33,419 nucleotides of DNA from a bacterium (lineage in GTDB: Bacteria; Bacillota; Clostridia; Lachnospirales; Lachnospiraceae), in assembly GCA_030539495.1 (NCBI GenBank), contig JAUNRX010000028.1, forward strand, positions 1 through 33,419, in the 5' to 3' direction. Under the pieces are notes generated by a model. The model saw nothing but the letters and a program-made list of their open reading frames with translations. It ran no database searches and was not told the origin of the DNA. The translations under genes were made by a program, and so were the position numbers. How positions within the stretch are numbered: the stretch's first letter is position 1; each line of letters opens with the position of its first letter. Positions 15,535-23,147 of this stretch are shown piece by piece.

Positions 15535-17370
15535 ATGAAAAGCTTTATTATCAATTTGCTTCGTATCTCTATCTATTTCTTTTATGGGGTAGGCTTCCTC
15601 TCCCTCTTCGTTTTCCTATTTCGTCCCACTAATGGCATTGGAATGTTAGAAAGCATACAGCCAATCTCCATTAGCGGACTAGTATCCATTGATCATGGAC
15701 CCGAGGAAGCAATCCAGAATACTACATGGAATGATGGAATACGTCATTCCCTTATTGTCCGTGGCTATTTTAATAAAGATATCAGAGATGGAAATTCTTT
15801 AATCATATGGCCAAGAAACTTGCGAGTAAAAATATATGTAAATGGAATAGAAAGACTCTCTGCTGGGCAAAGAGAAAGCTTTCCCGATTATATTGAATAT
15901 GCCGGAAACTCATTTCAGATTTTTTATATTGGAGATGTTGCTACTACCGACCTAATTCAAATCGAGGTGGAAAAGGCATATGACTCCTGCAGGATAAATG
16001 TAATTAATAGTTTTTTCAATAATATGTATGTTGGAAGGGAAGGTGCTGTCTACCAATCGATTATGAGGCATGAGTTAATTCATCCTCTCATTGGGCTTAC
16101 TCTGACCTTTGTAGGTATACTTATTGTGCTTTCTACTCTATCGCAGGCATTTAACAAATTCCTGTATATGGAAAAGCTCAACTACCTTGGGCTGTTCTGC
16201 ATCTCCGGTGGAATTTGTTATATCTATGACTCCTGCTATGAATATATCGATTTATTGTTTCCTTATGTACTATTTAATACAATTCTTGATTTATGCTGTA
16301 TCCCTTTACTCCTATTCTCTTATCTTATGATTGTGATTAATACACTTGAAAATCATAAGACAAAGCGTTTTGTATCCTGGATTACAAGTATCTATGTACT
16401 AATAACAGTAACGGCATTCCTTTTTCAGATGACTGGAATTCAAGATCTTCATATTATGCAAGACCTTTACCTAATCGTTGGTGAAATCATAGTTCTGCTA
16501 AGTTTTACTGCACTTATTTACGAACTAATCTATCTAAAAAATAAACAGCTTAGGAAAACCTTTATTGCTACTCTTCCACTGATTGTCAGCCTGTCCTTAA
16601 AAGCCGTTAATGTACTGTTAGAACACGGTATTGAGCGACGTTATATACGTATGGGTATCCTTATTTCCTGTGTGATGCTTATTCATAGCACACTTAACTA
16701 TTTAAAGAAAACCGGAGAGTTGATCGAACGAGAAAAGCAGATGAAACTAGAAATCCAAAATGCACAAATCAGAATTATGTTAAGTCAGATACAGCCTCAT
16801 TTTTTATATAATGCCCTGAATACCTTACAGCATATTTGTAAAACAAACGGAGTACTTGCCGCCGAGGCAATCGAGCATTTTTCTCGGTATTTGAGAGGTA
16901 ATATGGATTCTCTTACTACCAATCGCCCAATTCCCTTTACATGGGAACTCGAGCATGTAAAACATTATATTTATATTGAACAGCTACGCTTTGGAGACCG
17001 CGTACGTATTGAGTATGATTTAGAGACCACTGACTTCTATATTCCTACTCTCACTCTCCAGCCCATTGTTGAAAATGCGATCCGTCATGGTATTACTAAA
17101 CAGGCAGAAGGTGGCACTGTAACGATTTTAACAAGAAAAAAGGAAGACGAAATCCTAATTAAAGTATGTGATAATGGTGTTGGACTTTCTCCTGAACAAC
17201 CGGAGGGCAAAGAAAGAAGCCACATCGGCATAGATAATGTGAAAAAGAGACTGATGCTGCAGTGCAATGGAACCATTGAAATTCTAAGTACGCATGGAAC
17301 CGGTACCGAGGTAATCATTCATTTAAAAGGAGCTGATCTGGAACACCATGAGAGTGATAGTCGTAGATGA
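15535..17370 (+). CDS. Membrane sensor histidine kinase, 7TM plus LytS-type kinase
   Basis: A 611-residue sensor. The start is ATG 15535 (MKSFIINLLR) after AGGAAGGAG; a longer reading from 15418 has no such site. One N-terminal membrane segment (about 10-30) leads to an extracytoplasmic domain (about 35-175), then about seven membrane segments (about 183-390), resembling 7TMR-DISM receptors. A coiled stretch (about 390-415) joins the His_kinase core: phosphoacceptor His422 in QIQPHFLYNALNT, N-box IVENAIRHG near 511, G-boxes DNGVG at 546 and HIGIDNVKKRL at 563. It overlaps the response regulator gene by 23 bp, so the two form a pair. The ligand is unknown; a carbohydrate is common for this receptor class. 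Confidence 0.9.
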   Translation: MKSFIINLLRISIYFFYGVGFLSLFVFLFRPTNGIGMLESIQPISISGLVSIDHGPEEAIQNTTWNDGIRHSLIVRGYFNKDIRDGNSLIIWPRNLRVKIYVNGIERLSAGQRESFPDYIEYAGNSFQIFYIGDVATTDLIQIEVEKAYDSCRINVINSFFNNMYVGREGAVYQSIMRHELIHPLIGLTLTFVGILIVLSTLSQAFNKFLYMEKLNYLGLFCISGGICYIYDSCYEYIDLLFPYVLFNTILDLCCIPLLLFSYLMIVINTLENHKTKRFVSWITSIYVLITVTAFLFQMTGIQDLHIMQDLYLIVGEIIVLLSFTALIYELIYLKNKQLRKTFIATLPLIVSLSLKAVNVLLEHGIERRYIRMGILISCVMLIHSTLNYLKKTGELIEREKQMKLEIQNAQIRIMLSQIQPHFLYNALNTLQHICKTNGVLAAEAIEHFSRYLRGNMDSLTTNRPIPFTWELEHVKHYIYIEQLRFGDRVRIEYDLETTDFYIPTLTLQPIVENAIRHGITKQAEGGTVTILTRKKEDEILIKVCDNGVGLSPEQPEGKERSHIGIDNVKKRLMLQCNGTIEILSTHGTGTEVIIHLKGADLEHHESDSRR

Positions 17371-18151
17371 TGAAATTATATCTTTAGAAAAAATAAAAGA
17401 ACAGTTAGAAAGCTTTGAATTTATTGAAGAGGTGGCGGCATTTGATAATCCTTTCCATGCCCTTGCTGCTCTAAAAGACACTGTCTTTGATGTGGCAATC
17501 CTAGATATTGAAATGTTCGGTATGAATGGAATTGAGTTAGCGAAACAATGTAAATATCTCTGTCCAACCATTCACATTCTCTTCTTAACCGGCTACTCCG
17601 ATTATGCTATTCAGGCCTTTAAAGTTCGTGCCAATGGGTATCTGTTAAAGCCTGCCTCTGATGAAGAGATTAAGGAAGAGCTGCTACACATCGTGTCGCT
17701 AAGAAATCCAAGGGCACCTGCAAAAATTCAAATACAGACCTTTGGAAACTTTGAAGTCTTTGTAAATGGAAGGCCAATTGAATTTGAACGAAACAAGGCA
17801 AAAGAGCTGCTTGCTTATCTTGTCAGTCGAAAAGGCGCTTATGTAAATGGAGATGAGCTGCTTGGCATACTCTATGAAGACAAGCCAGTTACTACTTCAA
17901 CCAAAAGCCAGCTTCGAAGCATTATCTCCACCCTGTTAAAATCCCTTAAGGCAGTAGGCGCAGAAGGACTTGTTTTAAAACGAAGAAACCAGCTAGCCAT
18001 TAACACGAGTCTTTGTACATGTGACTATTATGAATTTCTGCAAGGTAATGTAGACGTGGTAAATTCCTTTATGGGCGAATTCATGAGTAACTATACGTGG
18101 GCTGAATTTATTACCGGATACTTGGAAAATACATGTACTGATAGAAAATAG
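17348..18151 (+). CDS. Response regulator with SARP/BTAD-like winged-helix output domain
   Basis: Partner of the preceding kinase. Residues 1-118 form the receiver domain, with acidic pocket Asp7-Asp8, phosphoacceptor Asp53 (AILDIEMFGMNG), Thr81 and Lys101. Residues about 126-230 form a winged-helix domain of the SARP (OmpR-like) type, starting IQTFGNFEVFVNGRPI and RNKAKELLAYLVSRKG. The bacterial transcriptional activator (BTAD) helical part is very short, as in many clostridial members; 267 residues in all. Its ATG lies inside the kinase gene, with GGAG about 15 bp ahead, suggesting translational coupling. SARP-type proteins bind tandem direct repeats with about 11-bp period, and such a repeat lies just downstream at 18188-18209. 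Confidence 0.88.
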   Translation: MRVIVVDDEIISLEKIKEQLESFEFIEEVAAFDNPFHALAALKDTVFDVAILDIEMFGMNGIELAKQCKYLCPTIHILFLTGYSDYAIQAFKVRANGYLLKPASDEEIKEELLHIVSLRNPRAPAKIQIQTFGNFEVFVNGRPIEFERNKAKELLAYLVSRKGAYVNGDELLGILYEDKPVTTSTKSQLRSIISTLLKSLKAVGAEGLVLKRRNQLAINTSLCTCDYYEFLQGNVDVVNSFMGEFMSNYTWAEFITGYLENTCTDRK

Positions 18152-18187
18152 TTGTACTTAAATAATAGGCTCCAATTACACTTTTGG

Positions 18188-18229
18188 TGCAGTTTTGTTG
18201 CAGTTTTGTTACACTCTCTACTATATACT
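18188..18229 (+). promoter_or_regulatory. Tandem 11-bp repeats and candidate promoter after the response regulator
   Basis: TGCAGTTTTGT occurs twice with no gap (18188-18198, 18199-18209), then a degenerate third period. A -10-like TATACT sits at 18224-18229, placing the second repeat over a -35 region that otherwise lacks a consensus. This is the arrangement expected of an activator of the SARP/OmpR class. The target would be the non-coding stretch that follows. No experiment is implied. Confidence 0.4.
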
Positions 18230-18235
18230 AAGCAC

Positions 18236-18472
18236 ATAGGATCAATGAACCGATCATTGTTCCTAATACACACTTTATTCCACAAAAGATAAACACGATA
18301 ATTTCTATCCACTATGAAGCTGCCAACTTCGTAGACAAGACACATCCTAATTAGATGTATAAACTACAACTTCTTTTTGATCCACCTATATCGCCACTGG
18401 TGGATTAGAAAAGAAGTACATATAAAAAGAAACCATCAGACTGTATTTCCCTAGTCTGACAGTTCCTTTTTT
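18236..18472 (+). ncRNA. Candidate structured small RNA in a 330-bp gene-free stretch
   Basis: No convincing gene lies between 18152 and 18481. Instead the stretch holds consecutive hairpins: 18239-18263 (10 pairs with one mismatch, loop ACCGA), 18312-18334 (8 pairs with one G-U, CTATGAAG/CTTCGTAG), and 18369-18417 (9 plus 7 pairs around a small bulge, ACTTCTTTT and ATCCACC arms), ending in a terminator at 18436-18472. A candidate promoter precedes them. Tiny reading frames exist (for example MNRSLFLIHTLFHKR from 18246) but have no good ribosome binding site. It matches no RNA family I recognise. Confidence 0.3.
18422..18472. terminator. Bidirectional terminator between the candidate RNA and the thi operon
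   Basis: The stem TCAGACT/AGTCTGA (18436-18442 and 18453-18459) can extend with AAC/GTT outside. A T6 run follows on the plus strand (18467-18472) and a T5 run on the minus strand (18424-18428), so it can end both the plus-strand transcript and the thiamine operon. Confidence 0.7.
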
Positions 18473-18481
18473 AATATCGTC

Positions 18482-19225
18482 CTATCCTAATTTTAAAGCT
18501 TCTATGATTTCTCGCTTATATTGTAAGAATTCTTCGGTTAACAAGAACTCTTCCGATCTAGGACGTGGCTTTTCTATCTGTATCTCTTTGGTGATCTGTC
18601 CGGGCTTTCCTGTCATTAGATAAATTCGGTCACTTAAAAGGATTGCCTCATCGATATCATGAGTAATGAACAGTGTCGAAAGCTTAATCTGATCCATAAT
18701 TCCAAGATACCATTGATGCATTGACCGCTTCGTAATGGTATCCAATGCACTAAATGGCTCATCGAGCAATGCCACCTGGCTAGAGAACATATAGGTGCGA
18801 AGAAGCGCTGCTCGCTGTCGCATTCCGCCTGACAGCTTTGCCGGATATTTCTTCTCTGTTCCTTCCAAGCCAAATGTTTCAAAGTATGGTGCTACGTATT
18901 CTCTTGCTTCCTTTTTCTTCATTCCTTTTAAGATCAATGGCATCGACACATTGTCTTCAATCGTCTTAAATGGAAACAGCAAATCCTTTTGTAACATATA
19001 ACTGATATGCCCGGATTCTCCTGTGATATTCTTGCCATCCAATAAAATCTCACCTTGGTCTGGTGGCAATAGGCCGCTGATCACATTAAACAATGTAGTC
19101 TTTCCGGCACCACTGACTCCAAGAAGACAAACTAGCTCATTTTCCTTTAGTTCTACTGAGATATCTTTAATGATTTCCTTCCCCTCGAACATTTTTGTAA
19201 TCTCTTTTGTTCTTAACATTGCCAT
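18482..19225 (-). CDS. thiZ: ABC transporter ATPase for thiamine-precursor uptake (ThiZ)
   Basis: Powers import of a pyrimidine thiamine precursor; 247 residues. Walker A GVSGAGKT (about 36-43), Q-loop YMLQKD, signature LSGGMRQR (about 130), Walker B VALLDEPFSALD (about 151) and switch histidine ITHD are all intact, and the sequence is of the SsuB/TauB type that pairs with ThiX-like permeases. GAGG lies 8 bp before the ATG. It is the last gene of the riboswitch operon, 24 bp after the binding protein gene. The role rests on its operon partners and the TPP riboswitch, not on the ATPase alone. Confidence 0.9.
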   Translation of the reverse strand: MAMLRTKEITKMFEGKEIIKDISVELKENELVCLLGVSGAGKTTLFNVISGLLPPDQGEILLDGKNITGESGHISYMLQKDLLFPFKTIEDNVSMPLILKGMKKKEAREYVAPYFETFGLEGTEKKYPAKLSGGMRQRAALLRTYMFSSQVALLDEPFSALDTITKRSMHQWYLGIMDQIKLSTLFITHDIDEAILLSDRIYLMTGKPGQITKEIQIEKPRPRSEEFLLTEEFLQYKREIIEALKLG

Positions 19226-19249
19226 GGCTCTACCTCAAGTATTTCCTGC

Positions 19250-20278
19250 CTATTTGGATAAGTACTCATTTGTAAATCCTGTATTCTCTGGGATCTTATT
19301 TTCCACTAATCCATTGTCATTTAACCAGTTATAGAATGCGTTCCATCTCTTTTCATCAATATGTCCCCACTCTTTCACTTCCGCCATATACTGATCTTTC
19401 ATATAGTTCTGGCTTGCCACTACCAAATCCTTATCTAGTTCCGGTGCTGCTTTTAGAAGAATTTCTGCTGCCTCTTCCGGCTGATCGATGGCATATTTAT
19501 ATCCTTTTTCAACTGCTTGCAAAAATGCCTTTGCCTCATTGGAATGTTCTTTTAGATAGGTATCATTTCCAATTAAGACAGGAGTGTAGTAGTCGAATAC
19601 TGGGTTGATGTCTTTAAATGCAAAATAATCAATTGGAAGGTTTGCTTTCTCACATGCAACGCCTGCCCATCCATAATAAATCCAAATAGCATCTACTGAT
19701 TTTGTCTTTAATGCACTTACTTCATCCGTCACTGTACTTGGAATACGTTTTAACTTACTATAATCACCGCCATCTGCTTCCATAACGTTCTTAATCATGG
19801 CAAGCTCAATTGGTCCGTCCCAGGTAGCGTATTGTTTGCCTTCCATACCTTTGGGTGAATTCATGCCTTCTCCCTTACGGCTTACAATGCCAGATGTATT
19901 ATGCTGTAACAAAGTAGCTACTGTGGTAATTGGAAGAGGCTCCTTACTTCCATAAGTGGCTGCTAACGTATCTTGAAATGAAATTCCAAATTGGGCTTTT
20001 CCTGATGCCACTAACTGCTCTGCTCCGCCTTCCGGTGGCTGTACTAGCTCTACCTCTAATCCTGCTTCTTTAAAATACCCCTTGTCCTGTGCTACATAAA
20101 GACCTGTATGATTTGTATTTGGAGTCCAGTCTAAAACAACGGTAACCTTTTTTAAGTCTTTCTCTGCCTGGTCCGTTGCTGCCATCTGGTCTGTGGCTTT
20201 GTCTCCACAAGCAGCCAAACTTCCCATAAGCATTGCACTAATACCGAGTGCAGCACTAATTTTATTTAACTTTCTCAT
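19250..20278 (-). CDS. thiY: Thiamine-precursor-binding lipoprotein (ThiY, NMT1/THI5-like)
   Basis: A 342-residue lipoprotein that binds hydroxymethylpyrimidine or its formylamino form outside the cell. The start is the ATG at 20278 (MRKLNKISAALG): GGAGGA lies five bases ahead, and the upstream ATG at 20290 is itself part of that site. Lipobox LAAC (Cys24) is followed by the NMT1/THI5 fold with the family opening VVLDWTPNTNHTGLYVAQDKGYF, and then EGGAEQLVASGKAQFGIS. It belongs with the permease 16 bp upstream and the ATPase downstream. Studied relatives deliver formylaminopyrimidine for salvage; the precise ligand here is inferred. Confidence 0.9.
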   Translation of the reverse strand: MRKLNKISAALGISAMLMGSLAACGDKATDQMAATDQAEKDLKKVTVVLDWTPNTNHTGLYVAQDKGYFKEAGLEVELVQPPEGGAEQLVASGKAQFGISFQDTLAATYGSKEPLPITTVATLLQHNTSGIVSRKGEGMNSPKGMEGKQYATWDGPIELAMIKNVMEADGGDYSKLKRIPSTVTDEVSALKTKSVDAIWIYYGWAGVACEKANLPIDYFAFKDINPVFDYYTPVLIGNDTYLKEHSNEAKAFLQAVEKGYKYAIDQPEEAAEILLKAAPELDKDLVVASQNYMKDQYMAEVKEWGHIDEKRWNAFYNWLNDNGLVENKIPENTGFTNEYLSK

Positions 20279-20294
20279 AACATCCTCCATTGGT

Positions 20295-21056
20295 TTATTT
20301 TCGTTCCCAAGGCATACATTTTATGCGGAGTAGTTTTACAACTCCCATAAGCAGTATGCTTAGTACAGAGATCAAAATAATCACTGCAAACATCTTATCA
20401 TAAGCAAATGATTTCTTTACTCTTGTCATATAGACGCCAAGACCTTCAAATCCACCCAGCCATTCAGAAATTACTGCTCCTACAATAGAGTATGCCACGG
20501 AAATCTTCAAACTTGAAAAGAAGGAACCGAGTGAACTCTTGAATTTTAACTGTGTGAAGACTTGAACCTTTGTCGCCCCCATGGATTTCATAAGTTGGAT
20601 TGCATCCTGATCCGTACTCTTTAATCCGTCTAATACTCCAATCGTAATTGGGAAAAAGGTTGCAATTACAATTAGTACAATCTTCGGTGTCATCTCATAC
20701 CCCAGCCATAATACAAGCAGAGGTGCAATTGCCACGGTCGGTATGGTCTGTGTAATTACAAGAACCGGATAGACAGCCCTATTAATAATTTCATAGCTGT
20801 CCATCAGTACAGCCGTTACAAATCCAATGACTACACCAAATGCCAAGCCCACCATTGCTTCGATCAAGGTAACCCTTGCATGCTGCATTAAGATAAAAAA
20901 TTCACTGACAAATGCCTGCCCTACTCGGATTGGAGATGGCAGCATAAAGGATGGCACTACCTTTAAAGTACAAAGCATCTGCCAAATAATCAGAATTGCA
21001 ACAACTGCAATTAAGTAGCTTGCCTTATCTGTGATGTTTCGTAACTTTCTTTTCAA
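20295..21056 (-). CDS. thiX: Thiamine-precursor ABC permease (ThiX), TTG start
   Basis: The membrane subunit of the ThiXYZ importer; 253 residues with about six membrane segments, the first at about 13-30 (YLIAVVAILIIWQMLC). The binding-protein-dependent transport EAA-type loop is DAIQLMKSMGATKVQVFTQLKF. The start is TTG at 21056: the next in-frame ATG (residue 27) would cut off the first membrane segment. It overlaps the preceding small gene by 32 bp and has GGAG about 12 bp upstream, so translational coupling probably matters. It lies in the middle of the thiamine operon. Confidence 0.88.
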   Translation of the reverse strand: MKRKLRNITDKASYLIAVVAILIIWQMLCTLKVVPSFMLPSPIRVGQAFVSEFFILMQHARVTLIEAMVGLAFGVVIGFVTAVLMDSYEIINRAVYPVLVITQTIPTVAIAPLLVLWLGYEMTPKIVLIVIATFFPITIGVLDGLKSTDQDAIQLMKSMGATKVQVFTQLKFKSSLGSFFSSLKISVAYSIVGAVISEWLGGFEGLGVYMTRVKKSFAYDKMFAVIILISVLSILLMGVVKLLRIKCMPWERK

Positions 21057-21321
21057 TTGTAAGCACTTCTCCTTCAGGCTTATATGTAACTTTTATGTAT
21101 GCTGCTACGCTTGGTGCACCTGCACGAATTGCAATATGCTGACACTCTTTTACGATATCCATTAATTCATCGTAATCGCCTTCGATTGCTGTTTCAAATG
21201 GTCCTACATAATAATTAAGTCCAGTGCTTTTGATATACGCAATGACTTCATCTACGATACGGATTAAATCCTCATCATTCTTTGCTTCTGGCAATGTTTG
21301 AATTGCTACGCTTGCTTCCAT
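21025..21321 (-). CDS. Thiamine-binding protein, MTH1187/YkoF-like (UPF0045) family
   Basis: A 98-residue ferredoxin-like alpha/beta protein of the family that binds thiamine or its pyrimidine half, with the family's features ASVAIQTLPEA, the loop YYVGPFETAIEG and KVTYKP. It is cytoplasmic (no signal). It is the first gene after the TPP riboswitch and overlaps thiX, so it probably hands on or senses the imported precursor, as YkoF does beside the ykoEDC importer of Bacillus. GGAAG lies about 9 bp before the ATG. The membership is clear; the exact role is inferred. Confidence 0.85.
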   Translation of the reverse strand: MEASVAIQTLPEAKNDEDLIRIVDEVIAYIKSTGLNYYVGPFETAIEGDYDELMDIVKECQHIAIRAGAPSVAAYIKVTYKPEGEVLTIEKKVTKHHR

Positions 21322-21461
21322 ATTTACTACTTCCTTTCTGTTATTGCACCAAATGTCTCTTATTTATGGCTTTCTGCCTGGCATCTGGGCGCTGCTTTGC
21401 TTTCTCATTTTTGAAAGCGTTGTCTTAATCGCTAGGAACTGCTGTGAAGTTTTCTAGCAAC

Positions 21462-21496
21462 TAAAAATATCCTTCTACGAAAACCGCAAGAAGGAT
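21462..21496 (-). terminator. Riboswitch-controlled terminator in the thi leader
   Basis: On the minus strand ATCCTTCT and AGAAGGAT form an 8-bp stem followed by ATTTTT, lying about 25 nt after the aptamer. It would stop transcription when thiamine pyrophosphate is bound. The 140 nt between it and the first gene contain further small hairpins but no gene. Confidence 0.8.
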
Positions 21497-21519
21497 AAAA
21501 GTAATCTCTTATTTCTATC

Positions 21520-21614
21520 ACATCCCTACGCTGGCATTACCCAGATCAGGTCATAAGGTCAAAGACGCCTAAAACGTCTTACTCTCAGCCATATTTTTCC
21601 TGGCTCCCTTGTGT
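21520..21614 (-). ncRNA. TPP riboswitch (THI element)
   Basis: The minus strand carries the conserved aptamer elements: GGGAGCC near its 5' end, CTGAGAG, and the hallmark stretch at 21523-21551 that begins ACCTGATCTGGG and ends GCGTAGGGA. The outer stem is CACA with TGTG. A variable P3 arm (AAGACG/CGTCTT) lies between. It senses thiamine pyrophosphate and controls the four genes at 18482-21321 by transcription termination. Confidence 0.97.
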
Positions 21615-21622
21615 TCTTACAC

Positions 21623-21652
21623 ATTATAGTGTAATTGATTTTAAAATGTCAA
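21623..21652 (-). promoter_or_regulatory. Promoter of the thi operon
   Basis: Consensus TTGACA (21647-21652) and TATAAT (21623-21628) boxes are spaced by 18 bp, and predicted transcription begins right at the 5' end of the riboswitch. The -35 box directly abuts the T-tract of the terminator of the upstream gene. Confidence 0.9.
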
Positions 21653-21700
21653 GAAAAAGAGCTTAAACTCTTACTTGCAGACAAGCATAAGCTTAAGCTC
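21652..21700 (-). terminator. Terminator after the Big_2/GDPD gene
   Basis: The minus strand has GAGCTTAA paired with TTAAGCTC, with inner CTTA/TAAG and CTTG/CAAG stems around a TCTG loop, followed by T5. It separates the GDPD-like gene from the thi promoter. Confidence 0.85.
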
Positions 21701-21705
21701 CTTTG

Positions 21706-23043
21706 TTATTTATATAATGCAAACTTATAATCACCGGTAATAAAATCAATTCCCTGATATAAGACACGTTTTGCCGTAGTATAGCTGTTTACGGTCCATG
21801 CACCTACTTTGACGTTCTTTTGATGTGCATAGTCACATAAATCCTGTGTTACATCTGCATAGGAAACATTAAGATCCATATTATTGGCTGCTGCCCAGTC
21901 AATATTTCCTTTTGTCAGATAGCAAAGCCAAGAAAGTGTTATGTTCTTGTCTACCTGACGAAACTTCAGCATGGTTGCTTTAGATCCTGTAATAATTGCA
22001 GTATCTTCTAATCCATATTCCTTTAGCTTTTGAACAAACTTAGAATAGCTAGTAACGCTCTTGATATGAAGTACCGGCGTCATGCCATTCTCTTTACAAA
22101 GCGCTAAATACTCCTCTAATCTAGGGATATGAAGGTTCTTATATTGACTGATATTAGTCCCCTTATTCATAGTTGCACTAAGGACCTGTTGTAAACTCAG
22201 TCTGCTTACCAGACCTGCTCCATTTGTTCTAGACTTAATATCCGAATCATGAATTAAGACAAACTCTCCATCCTTCGTTTCTTGTACATCTGTTTCAATT
22301 CCCATAAATGCATTGCTGTCTACTGCCTTCTGAAATGCCGGCATGGAATTGGACGGAGCCTCATAGATTAGTCCCATATGTGCAACGCTCTGGCTGCTCT
22401 TTACACGCAGACTGCTATAACTCTTTACCGTGCATTTGATCGAAGTAGACACTGTATCGGTATCCTTTGCTTTGACTGTAACAGTAGCTGTTCCGTTTCC
22501 TACTGCAGTAATCACGCCGCTTTGTGAAACCTTTACTACCTTGGTATTGCTTGAACTATAAGACAAACTTCTACCTTGATATTTTGCCGGTGTAACTACT
22601 GGCTTTAATGTATAGGTTTCTCCTACAATCAGCCTTCTTGTCGTATAAGTTGGCAATGTAAGCTTCTTAATTACCTTGCTTGCCTCTTTTACCGTTACGG
22701 TAATATTTCTTACAACATTACTTCCGTCTTTGGCTTTTATACGGATCTTTACCGTACCTGCCTTTTTGGCTGTAATCTTACCCGTACTGGATACCGTTGC
22801 AACCTTTGTATTGTAAGAATAATAACTTACCTTCTTATTCGCTGCATTTGTCGGTGTCACTGATACCTTAAGCTGATAGCTCTTTCCTGTTGCCAAGGTA
22901 AGCTTATTGCTTGTTACATTAGTCACCTTGATCGCGGTTACCTTCTTAGCCGCTGCTTCTGCCTGCATCATAGGAAATGCTGTGCAAAGCAGTAATAGAA
23001 CTGCAAATAGTCCCCCAACTATTCTTACACTCTTCTTTTTCAT
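21706..23043 (-). CDS. Secreted protein with two Big_2 domains and a divergent glycerophosphodiesterase domain
   Basis: A 445-residue exported protein. The start is ATG 23043 (MKKKSVRIVGG), with GGGAG 9 bp ahead. Signal peptide 1-30, two bacterial Ig-like Big_2 domains (about 33-118 and 125-206), then a GDPD TIM barrel (about 216-445). GDPD enzymes split glycerophosphodiesters into glycerol-3-phosphate and an alcohol. Retained are His222 (AHMG), the metal pair Glu250-x-Asp252 (IETDVQETKDG) and His265 (IHDSD). Changed are the usual Arg after the first His (Met223), the PENT motif (PSNS), and the usual Glu of the E-x-K strand, which is His326 (HIK). Activity is thus uncertain; it may bind or act on an unusual substrate at the cell surface. 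Confidence 0.87.
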   Translation of the reverse strand: MKKKSVRIVGGLFAVLLLLCTAFPMMQAEAAAKKVTAIKVTNVTSNKLTLATGKSYQLKVSVTPTNAANKKVSYYSYNTKVATVSSTGKITAKKAGTVKIRIKAKDGSNVVRNITVTVKEASKVIKKLTLPTYTTRRLIVGETYTLKPVVTPAKYQGRSLSYSSSNTKVVKVSQSGVITAVGNGTATVTVKAKDTDTVSTSIKCTVKSYSSLRVKSSQSVAHMGLIYEAPSNSMPAFQKAVDSNAFMGIETDVQETKDGEFVLIHDSDIKSRTNGAGLVSRLSLQQVLSATMNKGTNISQYKNLHIPRLEEYLALCKENGMTPVLHIKSVTSYSKFVQKLKEYGLEDTAIITGSKATMLKFRQVDKNITLSWLCYLTKGNIDWAAANNMDLNVSYADVTQDLCDYAHQKNVKVGAWTVNSYTTAKRVLYQGIDFITGDYKFALYK

Positions 23044-23147
23044 TCTTTTATACTCCCACTCTTTTGTTGATTGCCCTTTGATTATTAAAAAGAACAATGT
23101 CTAAAGTGTGGCAGCCCGATGTTTCTTGCATTGGTAATTTGATGAAA

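Noticed and set aside
18246..18293. Tiny open frame MNRSLFLIHTLFHKR in the gene-free stretch, possible signalling peptide
   Set aside because: Only a weak AGGA three bases ahead, no leader-like or secretion motif, and it overlaps a hairpin; kept as part of the candidate RNA only.
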